A stretch of DNA of 7,020 nt from an uncultured Erysipelotrichaceae bacterium (GCA_902766675.1 CACXEN010000165.1:1-7020), one strand, 5' to 3'. Counted from the first letter of the stretch, positions 1 through 5,660 are shown. The notes: generated by a model from the letters alone, not told the origin. Translations and numbers: made by a program.

Positions 1-21
1 ATATTTACCTGGTATTTTCAT
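1..21 (-). CDS. Possible first codons of the next gene (cut by window edge)
   Basis: Directly after the TAA stop of the EF-G-like gene (22-24) the minus strand reads ATG (19-21), then codons for Lys-Ile-Pro-Gly-Lys-Tyr to the window edge. The stop and start are adjacent with no gap, as in tightly packed operons. The A/G-rich stretch just upstream (GAAGAA within the last EF-G-like codons) is only a weak ribosome binding site. Seven codons cannot identify a product, and this may be a chance ATG. Confidence 0.3.
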
Positions 22-2091
22 TTATTCTTCTTTTTGTTTTGCTTGAGCAATTACTTTATCTGCAACTTCATTTGGTGCAGGTTGGTAACGATCGAAGCTC
101 ATTGTATAGCGTCCTCTACCTTGTGTCATCGCACGTAGTTCGTTCGCATATGTTAGCAATTCTGCTTCTGGAGCTTCTGCTTTGATTACCTGATCTCCAT
201 CATCATTTAGTGACATTTCAATAATCAATCCACGACGTTTAGAGATATCTCCCATTATTGTACCTGTATATTCTTCAGGCGCAACAACTGTCATTTTGCA
301 GATTGGTTCTAACAATGCAGGTTTTGCATTAGGCATTGCAGAATTGAATGATAGACGTGCTGCTTCTTTAAATGCTGCTTCTTTTGAGTCAACTGGGTGA
401 TATTTACCATCATATACTGTGGCTTTTACACCAACGACTTTAAATCCTGCTAATGGACCATGTTCCATACAATCACGTAAACCTTGCTCTACTGGTGGAA
501 CGAAGTTTCTTGGTAAGTTTTCACCCTTTAATTCTTCTTGGAATTCCATCGTTTCACTATCGCATGGTTCAAAGCGTACCCATACTTCACCGAATAATCC
601 AGCACCACCATTTTGTTTCTTATAACGGCCTTGTGCTTCTGCTTTACCACGGATTGTTTCGCGATATTGTACAGTTGGAGGAGCTGTTTCAACTTCTACT
701 TTATATTTAGATTTTAGTTTAGAAAGAATTAAGTCAATATGTTGATCACCTAGACCATAAAGAATCTGTTCATGTGTTTCAACATTATTCACAAACTTAA
801 TTGTGCCATCTTCTTGCATCATATTTCTCATACCAGCAGATAGTTTATCTTCATCCGCTTTTGTTTTTGGATGAATTGCATATCCTAACATTGGTTCAGG
901 ATATTCAATCTCTGGATAATGCACTGGCTTACTCTTTGCACATAGTGTGTCATTTGTTTCAGTTTCTTGTAATTTAACAACCGCACCAATATCACCAGTA
1001 AATAATTTACCAACACCAATTTGGATTTTTCCATTGATGACATAGATTTGGTTAATCTTTTCCATCACATCTTTCTTAGAGTTATATACTTGGCTATCGC
1101 TATTTAATACACCTGACATAACTTTTAAATAAGAAATCTTACCAACGAATGGGTCAACGATTGTTTTGAACACAAATGCAGATAATTCTTCATTTTCATT
1201 TGTTTCTAATTCTACTGGTTCATTATTCGCATCCAATGCCACAACTTTTCCCTTTTCTGCATAGCTTGGGAAATATTCTGTGATTAAGTCCATTAAACGT
1301 TCAATACCAGTTTGTTCTTGTGCACTACCTGCATATACTGGACGAATGTCACCATTTCTGACACCAATTCGTAATCCTTTTGCGATTTCATGTTCATCAA
1401 ATTCTTCACCAGAGAAGAACTTTTCCATGAGTTCATCATCTGTCATCGCAATACCTTCAGCGATTTCAGAATAGTATTCTTCTACTTGATCAGCGAGTTC
1501 AGCAGGAACTTCTTGTGGTTCTTTATTATTATCGTAGTACCACGCTTTCTTTCTTAAGATGTTAATAGAACCTGCTACTTTTCCATCTTTCATAATTGGC
1601 ATTTCAAATGGAATAACACTCTTTCCGAATTTATCTCTTAATGCATTAAATACATCATCAAATTTTGCTTGTTCATCATCCATCTTATTGATAAAGAAAA
1701 TTGTAGGAAGCTTTCTTTTACTAGCAGCTTCTTTCCAAGCTCTTTCTGTACCAGCTTCAATACCTTCTTTACCATCAACTACGATTAATGCATTATCTCC
1801 AGTTGTTAAACCAGTTACTTCTTCCCCTTCGTAATCTAGATAACCTGGTGTATCAATGAAATTAATTTTTTTGTTTTTCCATTCTACTGGTGCTAAGTGT
1901 GTATAAACAGATAAACCTCTTTTACCTTCTTCTGCATCAAAGTTTAAAGCTGTCGTTCCATCAGCAGCTGGACCAAAGCGGTCAATTTGTTTTGTGAAAT
2001 ACAAGCATGCTTCTACAACGGAACTTTTGCCGGCACCTGAGTGACCAAGTACGACAACATTTCTTACATCATTCGCTAAATAATCCTTCAT
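22..2091 (-). CDS. EF-G-like translational GTPase (EF-G-2 type)
   Basis: This 689-residue protein has full EF-G length and domain order. The G domain shows P-loop GHSGAGKSS (16-24), a switch I region around EEGKRGLS (54-61), G3 DTPGYLDY (80-87), G4 NKMD (135-138) and G5 AGSA (254-257). Domain II is about 300-385 and domain III about 395-470. Domain IV includes the GRYKKQNGGAG loop (488-498) and the HPVDSKEAAF segment (565-574), and domain V follows to about 680. It should be a cytosolic ribosome-binding GTPase. Canonical EF-G has DTPGH and ERGIT; here the G3 His is Tyr84 and the switch I Thr is Ser61. The Tyr and the GTERAW segment (114-119) recall the EF-G-2/EF-G-like paralogues, so this is probably not the main fusA of the str operon. 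The start is supported by AAGGAG (2101-2106), 9 nt upstream. That site overlaps the stop codon of the ankyrin gene, 13 nt away. A role in translocation, recycling or ribosome rescue cannot be told from sequence. Confidence 0.9.
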   Translation of the reverse strand: MKDYLANDVRNVVVLGHSGAGKSSVVEACLYFTKQIDRFGPAADGTTALNFDAEEGKRGLSVYTHLAPVEWKNKKINFIDTPGYLDYEGEEVTGLTTGDNALIVVDGKEGIEAGTERAWKEAASKRKLPTIFFINKMDDEQAKFDDVFNALRDKFGKSVIPFEMPIMKDGKVAGSINILRKKAWYYDNNKEPQEVPAELADQVEEYYSEIAEGIAMTDDELMEKFFSGEEFDEHEIAKGLRIGVRNGDIRPVYAGSAQEQTGIERLMDLITEYFPSYAEKGKVVALDANNEPVELETNENEELSAFVFKTIVDPFVGKISYLKVMSGVLNSDSQVYNSKKDVMEKINQIYVINGKIQIGVGKLFTGDIGAVVKLQETETNDTLCAKSKPVHYPEIEYPEPMLGYAIHPKTKADEDKLSAGMRNMMQEDGTIKFVNNVETHEQILYGLGDQHIDLILSKLKSKYKVEVETAPPTVQYRETIRGKAEAQGRYKKQNGGAGLFGEVWVRFEPCDSETMEFQEELKGENLPRNFVPPVEQGLRDCMEHGPLAGFKVVGVKATVYDGKYHPVDSKEAAFKEAARLSFNSAMPNAKPALLEPICKMTVVAPEEYTGTIMGDISKRRGLIIEMSLNDDGDQVIKAEAPEAELLTYANELRAMTQGRGRYTMSFDRYQPAPNEVADKVIAQAKQKEE

Positions 2092-2104
2092 ATCTGTCTA
2101 CTCC

Positions 2105-2773
2105 TTACTTTAATAGATCCTTCAAATCTACTAAGCATTCTTTACGAACGTAATGAATTGCTAAGTTTGCATTATTATCTTTTACACTTTTATCTGCGCC
2201 ATGGTTCAAAAGTTTTTCAACAAGTGTTGGGTATCCAATATATGCTGCGCGCATAAGTGCTGTACATCCTTTGTGGTCAGCCGCATTCACATCTGCACCA
2301 TGTTCCATCAAGAAGTCGATGATATCCATCTTATAACCTGTTACAGCTTCCATTAATGCAGTTCTACCATCAGCATCAACCGCATTGACATCTGCACCTT
2401 TACTAACAAGGTATTCAACAACTTCATCTTGGCCTAATAGTGCAGCTCTCATTAGAGCAGTTCTTCCCTTATTATCGTGGGAGTTTACATCTGCACCAGC
2501 ATGCACTAGCATGCGACATATTTCAACATGCCCTTTCTTTGCGGCACCCATTAGAGCTGTCTTATTATTCTTGTCTCTAGCTCTTGGGTCTGCTCCATTA
2601 TCTAGTAAGAAGCGAACGACTTCCTCATGTCCACGCTTAGCGCTTCTCATAAGAGCGGTACGTCCATCACCGCTAGCAACATTGACATCTGCACCTTTTG
2701 TGACTTGTGCGCACATTTTAGCGAAATCGCCGTGTGCTGCTGCTTCGAAAAATTCCTGATTCACTTGATTCAT
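2105..2773 (-). CDS. Ankyrin-repeat protein
   Basis: This 222-residue protein is almost entirely ankyrin repeats with an exact 33-residue period. An N-terminal capping repeat covers about 7-35. Repeats begin at 36 (DGRTALM), 69 (NNKTALM), 102 (KGRTALM), 135 (DGRTALM) and 168 (KGCTALM), and a degenerate C-terminal cap starts at 201 (NANLAIH). Each full repeat ends near GAD followed by V/P, the usual beta-turn. TALM replaces the common TPLH. There is no signal peptide, membrane segment or catalytic domain, so it is probably a cytosolic protein-binding scaffold. A strong AGGAGGT (2781-2787) lies 7 nt before the ATG. The gene is 13 nt upstream of the EF-G-like GTPase and supplies part of that gene's ribosome binding site, so the two are probably co-transcribed and coupled. 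The partner is unknown; the GTPase or the ribosome is an inference from position only. Confidence 0.9.
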   Translation of the reverse strand: MNQVNQEFFEAAAHGDFAKMCAQVTKGADVNVASGDGRTALMRSAKRGHEEVVRFLLDNGADPRARDKNNKTALMGAAKKGHVEICRMLVHAGADVNSHDNKGRTALMRAALLGQDEVVEYLVSKGADVNAVDADGRTALMEAVTGYKMDIIDFLMEHGADVNAADHKGCTALMRAAYIGYPTLVEKLLNHGADKSVKDNNANLAIHYVRKECLVDLKDLLK

Positions 2774-2817
2774 AATACTTACCTCCTATGATCAATCAGA
2801 TTATGAAATTGGATATT

Positions 2818-2844
2818 AAAAAATGGACGCACGAAACATCCATC
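2818..2844 (-). terminator. Intrinsic terminator between leader ORF and ankyrin gene
   Basis: On the minus strand ATGGATG (2843-2837) pairs with CGTCCAT (2829-2823), giving 7 bp with one G-U and a 7-nt loop, followed by a run of T to 2818. It starts one base after the stop codon of the 34-codon ORF and ends 44 nt before the ankyrin start. It could end a small transcript or act as an attenuator for the downstream operon. Confidence 0.7.
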
Positions 2845-2949
2845 TTAAAAACGCATACTAGTTGTATATGATTCCCCGCCAAAAAGAGCACCTACTTTCA
2901 TATTATTATCTTTGACTAGTGCCCAAAAAAATCTTTTTGCGGGAACCAT
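2845..2949 (-). CDS. Candidate 34-codon small ORF / leader peptide
   Basis: This 34-codon frame starts with ATG at 2949 and ends with TAA at 2845-2847. It begins MVPAKRFFWALVKDNN and ends in GESYTTSMRF. Residues 7-12 are hydrophobic (FFWALV), but there is no convincing membrane segment or signal peptide. I recognise no family. In favour: GGAG (2959-2962) lies 9 nt before the ATG, a promoter lies upstream with a predicted transcript start near 2984, and an intrinsic terminator begins one base after the stop. Against: an open frame of this length is not rare in AT-rich DNA, and the same bases form a long RNA stem, so the frame could be incidental to a structured RNA. It may be a microprotein or a leader peptide controlling the ankyrin/EF-G-like operon. 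Confidence 0.45.
   Translation of the reverse strand: MVPAKRFFWALVKDNNMKVGALFGGESYTTSMRF
2870..2947 (-). ncRNA. Candidate structured leader RNA or small RNA
   Basis: On the minus strand, 2947-2934 pairs with 2885-2870. GGUUCCC, GC and AAAAA pair with UUUUU, GC and GGGAAUC to give about 14 bp with two single-G bulges. Inside it GGGCAC (2924-2919) pairs with GUGCUC (2891-2886). The self-complementary hexamer ACTAGT occurs at 2915-2920 in the loop region and again at 2857-2862 just outside the stem, so the two copies could form a pseudoknot or kissing contact. The 2818-2844 terminator follows. I could not match it to a known riboswitch or leader class. No alignment supports the fold, and it overlaps the 34-codon ORF. 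Confidence 0.4.
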
Positions 2950-2958
2950 TATAATCAA

Positions 2959-2962
2959 CTCC
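2959..2962 (-). promoter_or_regulatory. Ribosome binding site of the small ORF
   Basis: GGAG on the minus strand lies 9 nt before the ATG at 2949. It is the main translational argument for the small ORF. The TATAAT between it and the start codon looks like a -10 box but falls inside this spacer. Confidence 0.45.
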
Positions 2963-2990
2963 AATCTAATCAAATAATCTTTCTAATTTC

Positions 2991-3018
2991 ATTGTATCGA
3001 AATCTCATAATTCTTCAA
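2991..3018 (-). promoter_or_regulatory. Promoter of the leader/ankyrin/EF-G-like unit
   Basis: TTGAAG (3018-3013) and TACAAT (2996-2991) on the minus strand are separated by 16 nt, a good sigma-A pair. Transcription would start near A2984, about 35 nt before the small ORF. The remaining 3019-3084 up to the metallopeptidase stop is AT-rich, and I see no strong terminator or other feature in it. Confidence 0.55.
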
Positions 3019-3084
3019 TAGGTCTTTCACTATTATTATGAAAAAACTGTGAAAACTATCATAAACATTTGAAAAAATTTTCAT

Positions 3085-3789
3085 TTATAAAGTGCCTTTG
3101 AGTAAATCAGAATACACTTTATAATCAGGCATAAATGTTTTTACGACATCATAGAATTCTTTTGAATGATTTGGCACAAGTAAATGCGCATATTCATGTA
3201 ATAAAACATAGTCCAAACATTGCACAGGATAATGTATTAAGCGTAAAGAAATACTAATTTTATTCTTTCTATAATTACAAGAACCCCACTGACTTGTCAT
3301 ATATTTTAGTGTAATCGTTGGAATCTCTAAACCATTAATTCTACATATCCACGAATCCCACTCTTCTCTTCTTTCTTCAATAAACATACGCAACTGTTTA
3401 CTGGCAAATTCAAAAAATGTTTTTTCTATTGTTTCTTTGGATTGATCTGTTAAATAATATACAAGCTTATCATTTTCAAAGGATATAAAATTCGTTTTTG
3501 CAGTCACATATTCAATTGGATAATGCTTACCCAACCAAACAGTTTCATTCCCATTTGCGCCAGTTAATTGTTCAACAGTTTGTGGAAGTGGGTCATTTAA
3601 TCTTCTTAAGATGAATTTTTCATTATCTTTTATAAACTGAATAATATATTCAATATCTATCCCATATGGTGTCGTCACAAAAAGACTTCTATCTTCTTTT
3701 ACACGTAGATAGATATTTCTATTTTTTCTTTTGCGTTCAATTGTGACAGGACGGTTTTCTCCTGCAACATATACTTCGATTTTTCTCAT
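3085..3789 (-). CDS. YgjP/DUF45-type zinc metallopeptidase domain protein
   Basis: This 234-residue protein matches the YgjP-like metallopeptidase family (PF01863, DUF45). The N-terminal part (about 1-65) is the beta-rich start of the family. The signature YMTSQWGSC is at 163-171, and the zinc motif HEYAH is at 198-202 with a third likely ligand His208 (NHSKEF). Glu199 would be the catalytic base. It has no signal peptide or membrane segment, so it should be cytosolic. Members of the family resemble SprT/WLM metalloproteases and are often linked to restriction or DNA-repair contexts, but nothing nearby supports that here, and the substrate is unknown. No Shine-Dalgarno precedes the ATG, and no better start exists before the upstream in-frame TAA. 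The mRNA may be leaderless or weakly translated. The gene is back to back with the tRNA-His promoter on the plus strand, and I found no convincing promoter of its own. Confidence 0.88.
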   Translation of the reverse strand: MRKIEVYVAGENRPVTIERKRKNRNIYLRVKEDRSLFVTTPYGIDIEYIIQFIKDNEKFILRRLNDPLPQTVEQLTGANGNETVWLGKHYPIEYVTAKTNFISFENDKLVYYLTDQSKETIEKTFFEFASKQLRMFIEERREEWDSWICRINGLEIPTITLKYMTSQWGSCNYRKNKISISLRLIHYPVQCLDYVLLHEYAHLLVPNHSKEFYDVVKTFMPDYKVYSDLLKGTL

Positions 3790-3797
3790 GGTGCTTA

Positions 3798-3826
3798 TTG
3801 TTTTACAATCCCGTTTATGATATTAT
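3798..3826 (+). promoter_or_regulatory. Promoter of tRNA-His
   Basis: TTGTTT (3798-3803) and TATTAT (3821-3826) are separated by 17 nt, and TGA (3818-3820) before the -10 makes it an extended -10 box. Predicted initiation near 3833 leaves a leader of under 10 nt before the tRNA. Confidence 0.6.
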
Positions 3827-3841
3827 CTTCTAGCACGATAT

Positions 3842-3916
3842 GGCGGCTGTGGTGAAGTTGGTTAACACACTGGATTGTGGCTCCAGCACTCGTGGGTTCG
3901 AGTCCCATCAGTCGCC
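3842..3916 (+). tRNA. tRNA-His (anticodon GTG)
   Basis: The cloverleaf is complete. The acceptor stem GCGGCTG (3843-3849) pairs with CAGTCGC (3909-3915) with one G-U. The D arm contains GTTGGTTAA. The anticodon stem CTGGA/TCCAG encloses the loop TTGTGGC with anticodon GTG, and the T arm has GTGGG, TTCGAGT and CCCAT. The histidine identity pair is present: G-1 (3842) opposite discriminator C73 (3916). The 3' CCA is not encoded (the next bases are CGT), so it must be added enzymatically. The gene stands alone on the plus strand, with its own promoter and terminator. Confidence 0.96.
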
Positions 3917-3927
3917 CGTAGCATGAT

Positions 3928-3953
3928 AAAGCTCTTTCTAAAGAGCTTTTTTT
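3928..3953 (+). terminator. Terminator of tRNA-His
   Basis: AAAGCTCTTT (3928-3937) pairs with AAAGAGCTTT (3940-3949) and is followed by a T run to 3953. The 10-bp perfect inverted repeat has only 2 nt between its arms, so the innermost pairs probably open into the loop. The next 68 nt (3954-4021) are AT-rich, and I see nothing definite in them. Confidence 0.85.
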
Positions 3954-4021
3954 ATACTATATCCCTTCTAGATATATATTATTTTATACCAGATATCTTT
4001 TTATTGATTTGAAAAGCCAAT

Positions 4022-4062
4022 AAAAAAAGATGGATTTAGAATCTTATTCTTTTAATCCATCT
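4022..4062 (-). terminator. Terminator of gpmA
   Basis: On the minus strand AGATGGATT (4062-4054) pairs with AATCCATCT (4036-4028). An inner AGAAT/ATTCT helix caps the hairpin, and a run of T (4028-4022) follows. It lies 8 nt after the gpmA stop. A T-rich stretch on the other side may also make it work for plus-strand transcripts. Confidence 0.85.
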
Positions 4063-4070
4063 AATTTTTA

Positions 4071-4814
4071 TTATTGTTTTTTACCTTGATTAGCTACAGC
4101 TTGCATCTTCGCTTCAATAGCGCTTTGATCGCCTAAATATTCTTTAGAAACGAATTTGCCGTCATCATCGAATGTATATACGAGTGGAATTCCTGTAGGA
4201 ATATTTACATCAATAATTTCTTCATCAGTTAAGTTTTCAAAGTATTTAACTAATGCTCTTAAACTATTTCCGTGTGCCGCAATGACAACTCTCTTACCTG
4301 CTTTCATTTCTGGTAAGATTACTTCTTCATAATAAGGAACTGCACGAGCGATTGTGTCTTTTAAACTTTCGCATAGTGGTAATTCATCTTTATTCTCATT
4401 ACGATATGGTTCTTGTAAAGCTGGATTTCTTTCATCTGTTTCTTCTAAAGCAGGAGGTTGTACATCGAAAGATCTTCTCCAAACTTTTACTTGGTCTTCA
4501 CCATATTTTTCAGCTGTTTCAGCTTTATTTAAACCTTGTAAAGCACCATAGTGTCTTTCATTTAATTTCCAAGTTTTAATAACTGGAAGCCATTCTCTAT
4601 CCATACCTTCTAATGTGTAATTTAATGTGTGGATTGCACGTTTTAGGTAAGAAGTGAAACATAAGTCGAAGTCATATCCTGCTGCTTTTAATGTGATACC
4701 TGCTGCTTTTGCTTCTTCTACACCCTTTTCAGATAATTCTACGTCTGTCCATCCTGTGAATAGGTTTAATTTGTTCCACTCACTTTCGCCATGACGAATC
4801 AATACTAATTTCAT
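4071..4814 (-). CDS. gpmA: 2,3-bisphosphoglycerate-dependent phosphoglycerate mutase
   Basis: The enzyme interconverts 3-phosphoglycerate and 2-phosphoglycerate in glycolysis and gluconeogenesis, in the cytosol. The 247-residue length is typical of dPGM. The histidine phosphatase core is complete: RHGESEWN (7-14) carries phospho-acceptor His8, Arg59 lies in SYLKRA, the NERHYG segment (85-90) gives Glu86, WRRS is at 112-115, and AHGNSLR (180-186) gives the second catalytic His181. A long insert between about 117 and 150 marks the dPGM class rather than a short phosphatase of the same superfamily. AGGAGG (4826-4821) lies 6 nt before the ATG. The gene has its own promoter and terminator, so it appears monocistronic. 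No key residue is missing. Confidence 0.97.
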   Translation of the reverse strand: MKLVLIRHGESEWNKLNLFTGWTDVELSEKGVEEAKAAGITLKAAGYDFDLCFTSYLKRAIHTLNYTLEGMDREWLPVIKTWKLNERHYGALQGLNKAETAEKYGEDQVKVWRRSFDVQPPALEETDERNPALQEPYRNENKDELPLCESLKDTIARAVPYYEEVILPEMKAGKRVVIAAHGNSLRALVKYFENLTDEEIIDVNIPTGIPLVYTFDDDGKFVSKEYLGDQSAIEAKMQAVANQGKKQ

Positions 4815-4844
4815 GATAATCCTCCTTCGCTATTGACTTATTTA

Positions 4845-4873
4845 ATGGTATCACACCTCATTTTTTCTAACAA
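4845..4873 (-). promoter_or_regulatory. Promoter of gpmA
   Basis: On the minus strand TTGTTA (4873-4868) and TACCAT (4850-4845) are 17 nt apart, with TGA just before the -10 (extended -10 type). Predicted initiation is near 4838. The -35 box directly follows the T run of the upstream rhodanese terminator. Confidence 0.5.
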
Positions 4874-4875
4874 TC

Positions 4876-4898
4876 AAAAAGGTGGTATTTCTACCACC
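4876..4898 (-). terminator. Terminator of the rhodanese pair
   Basis: On the minus strand GGTGGTA (4898-4892) pairs with TACCACC (4887-4881) around a GAAA tetraloop, followed by five T (4880-4876). It lies 4 nt after the lipoprotein rhodanese stop codon. Confidence 0.92.
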
Positions 4899-4902
4899 AA
4901 TT

Positions 4903-5280
4903 CTATTCGCTCACTATTTCACCAGTCCAATTCATGATACCGCCAAAATCATATAGATTGGTATAACCCAATTGCGCTAATTTATTCGCAGCTTGATTAC
5001 TACGATTCCCACTACGACAATATATCAAAATTAATTGATTTACATTTGATAATTCTTGTGGCTTATCCTCAATCGTTTCAACTGGAATATTTATCGCATC
5101 TGGAATATGAGACGCATTATATTCTTCTGGCGTACGCACATCTACAATGACATAGTCACTTTCATTTTCCATCATTTCCATTGCGTCTTGCGATGAAATG
5201 ACATGAACTGATGCATCAGAAGTATTTGTTGCACATGCAAATAGAGATATCGATAATAAAGCAACTAGAAGTTTTTTCAT
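4903..5280 (-). CDS. Rhodanese-domain lipoprotein
   Basis: This is a single rhodanese domain behind a lipoprotein signal. With the start at 5280 the protein has 125 residues: Lys-Lys, a hydrophobic stretch, then the lipobox LFAC with Cys16 as the lipidated residue. The domain spans about 25-125, with VDVRTPEEY (46-54), HIPDAINIP (58-66) and the active-site loop CRSGNRS (88-94). Cys88 would carry the persulfide. It should sit on the outer face of the membrane and handle sulfane sulfur or a thiol relay; the substrate is unknown. The frame is open to an ATG at 5325, but that would overlap the upstream gene by 41 nt and bury the signal peptide. AAAGG (5288-5292), 7 nt before the 5280 ATG, decides the start. 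Only 4 nt separate it from the upstream rhodanese gene. Confidence 0.88.
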   Translation of the reverse strand: MKKLLVALLSISLFACATNTSDASVHVISSQDAMEMMENESDYVIVDVRTPEEYNASHIPDAINIPVETIEDKPQELSNVNQLILIYCRSGNRSNQAANKLAQLGYTNLYDFGGIMNWTGEIVSE

Positions 5281-5284
5281 ATAC

Positions 5285-5605
5285 TTACCTTTGGATACTT
5301 CCTTTATAATTACCGATTCCACCAATATTTCTTACATTGGTATATCCCATCTTTCTAAATTGCATACAAGCAGTTCTACTTCTGGAGCCACTCAAACAAT
5401 ATACATATAAAGGCATATCTTTATCCTTTACTACTTTTTCTATATCACCGCTTGTGGATAATGGCACATTCTTTGCGTTTGGAATATGACCTTGTCTGAA
5501 TTCATCTACTTCTCTAACATCAATGAGCATCGCTTTATCTTCTTCTTTAAATGCCTGAATACCTTCATTGATATCTTCTCTTTTAAATAAATCAAATATA
5601 CCCAT
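5285..5605 (-). CDS. Cytosolic single-domain rhodanese
   Basis: This is a 106-residue protein when started at 5605. It holds one rhodanese domain with LIDVREVDEF (27-36), GHIPNAKNVP (39-48) and the active-site loop CLSGSRS (70-76), where Cys70 is the persulfide-forming residue. There is no signal peptide or membrane segment; the N-terminus MGIFDLFKRE is amphipathic at most. It is probably a cytosolic sulfurtransferase or sulfur carrier, and the acceptor is unknown. The frame is open for 20 more codons to an ATG at 5665, but that ATG lies upstream of the predicted transcript start (near 5625). The 5605 ATG has AAAGGAGAG at 8-nt spacing, so 5605 is preferred. It is first in a two-gene operon with the lipoprotein rhodanese. 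Confidence 0.88.
   Translation of the reverse strand: MGIFDLFKREDINEGIQAFKEEDKAMLIDVREVDEFRQGHIPNAKNVPLSTSGDIEKVVKDKDMPLYVYCLSGSRSRTACMQFRKMGYTNVRNIGGIGNYKGSIQR
5288..5292 (-). promoter_or_regulatory. Ribosome binding site fixing the lipoprotein rhodanese start
   Basis: AAAGG on the minus strand, 7 nt before the ATG at 5280. It lies in the last codons of the upstream rhodanese gene, just ahead of that gene's stop codon (5285-5287), so translation of the two is probably coupled. Confidence 0.7.
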
Positions 5606-5610
5606 ACTAC

Positions 5611-5620
5611 TCTCTCCTTT
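5611..5620 (-). promoter_or_regulatory. Ribosome binding site fixing the cytosolic rhodanese start
   Basis: AAAGGAGAGA on the minus strand, with the GGAG core at 5617-5614, 8 nt before the ATG at 5605. It supports that start over the ATG 20 codons upstream. Confidence 0.8.
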
Positions 5621-5631
5621 TATATAAAAGT

Positions 5632-5660
5632 ATTGTAGCAACGTACTATTATTGACTCCA
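5632..5660 (-). promoter_or_regulatory. Promoter of the rhodanese pair
   Basis: TACAAT (5637-5632) on the minus strand is preceded by TGC, an extended -10 box. A weak -35 (TGGAGT, 5660-5655) lies 17 nt upstream. Predicted initiation is at A5625, about 20 nt before the chosen start codon. Confidence 0.5.

Noticed and set aside
2385..2759. Plus-strand open frame opposite the ankyrin gene
   Set aside because: It is the antisense shadow of a repetitive gene: its composition repeats with the ankyrin period and it has no convincing start context. Other plus-strand frames inside the EF-G-like, gpmA and thyA genes are shadows as well.
2948..2953. Perfect TATAAT on the minus strand just ahead of the leader stem, as a -10 box
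   Set aside because: No acceptable -35 lies 16-18 nt upstream, and the hexamer falls between the GGAG site and the ATG of the small ORF. The TTGAAG/TACAAT pair 43 nt upstream is a better promoter, though a second start here is not excluded.
2818..2984. 6S RNA, T-box or a known riboswitch in the leader
   Set aside because: I saw no T-box AGGGUGGNACCGCG element, no 6S central bubble between long helices, and no motif of the common purine, SAM, fluoride, ZTP, guanidine or preQ1 classes. It is left as an unclassified candidate.
3061..3084. AT-only inverted repeat (TGAAAA/TTTTCA) after the metallopeptidase stop as a terminator
   Set aside because: The stem is short and purely A-T and no proper T run follows it, so it is unlikely to terminate efficiently.
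5281..5325. Start of the second rhodanese at the ATG at 5325
   Set aside because: It overlaps the upstream gene by 41 nt and puts 15 charged residues before a clear lipoprotein signal peptide; the 5280 ATG has an SD at 7 nt.
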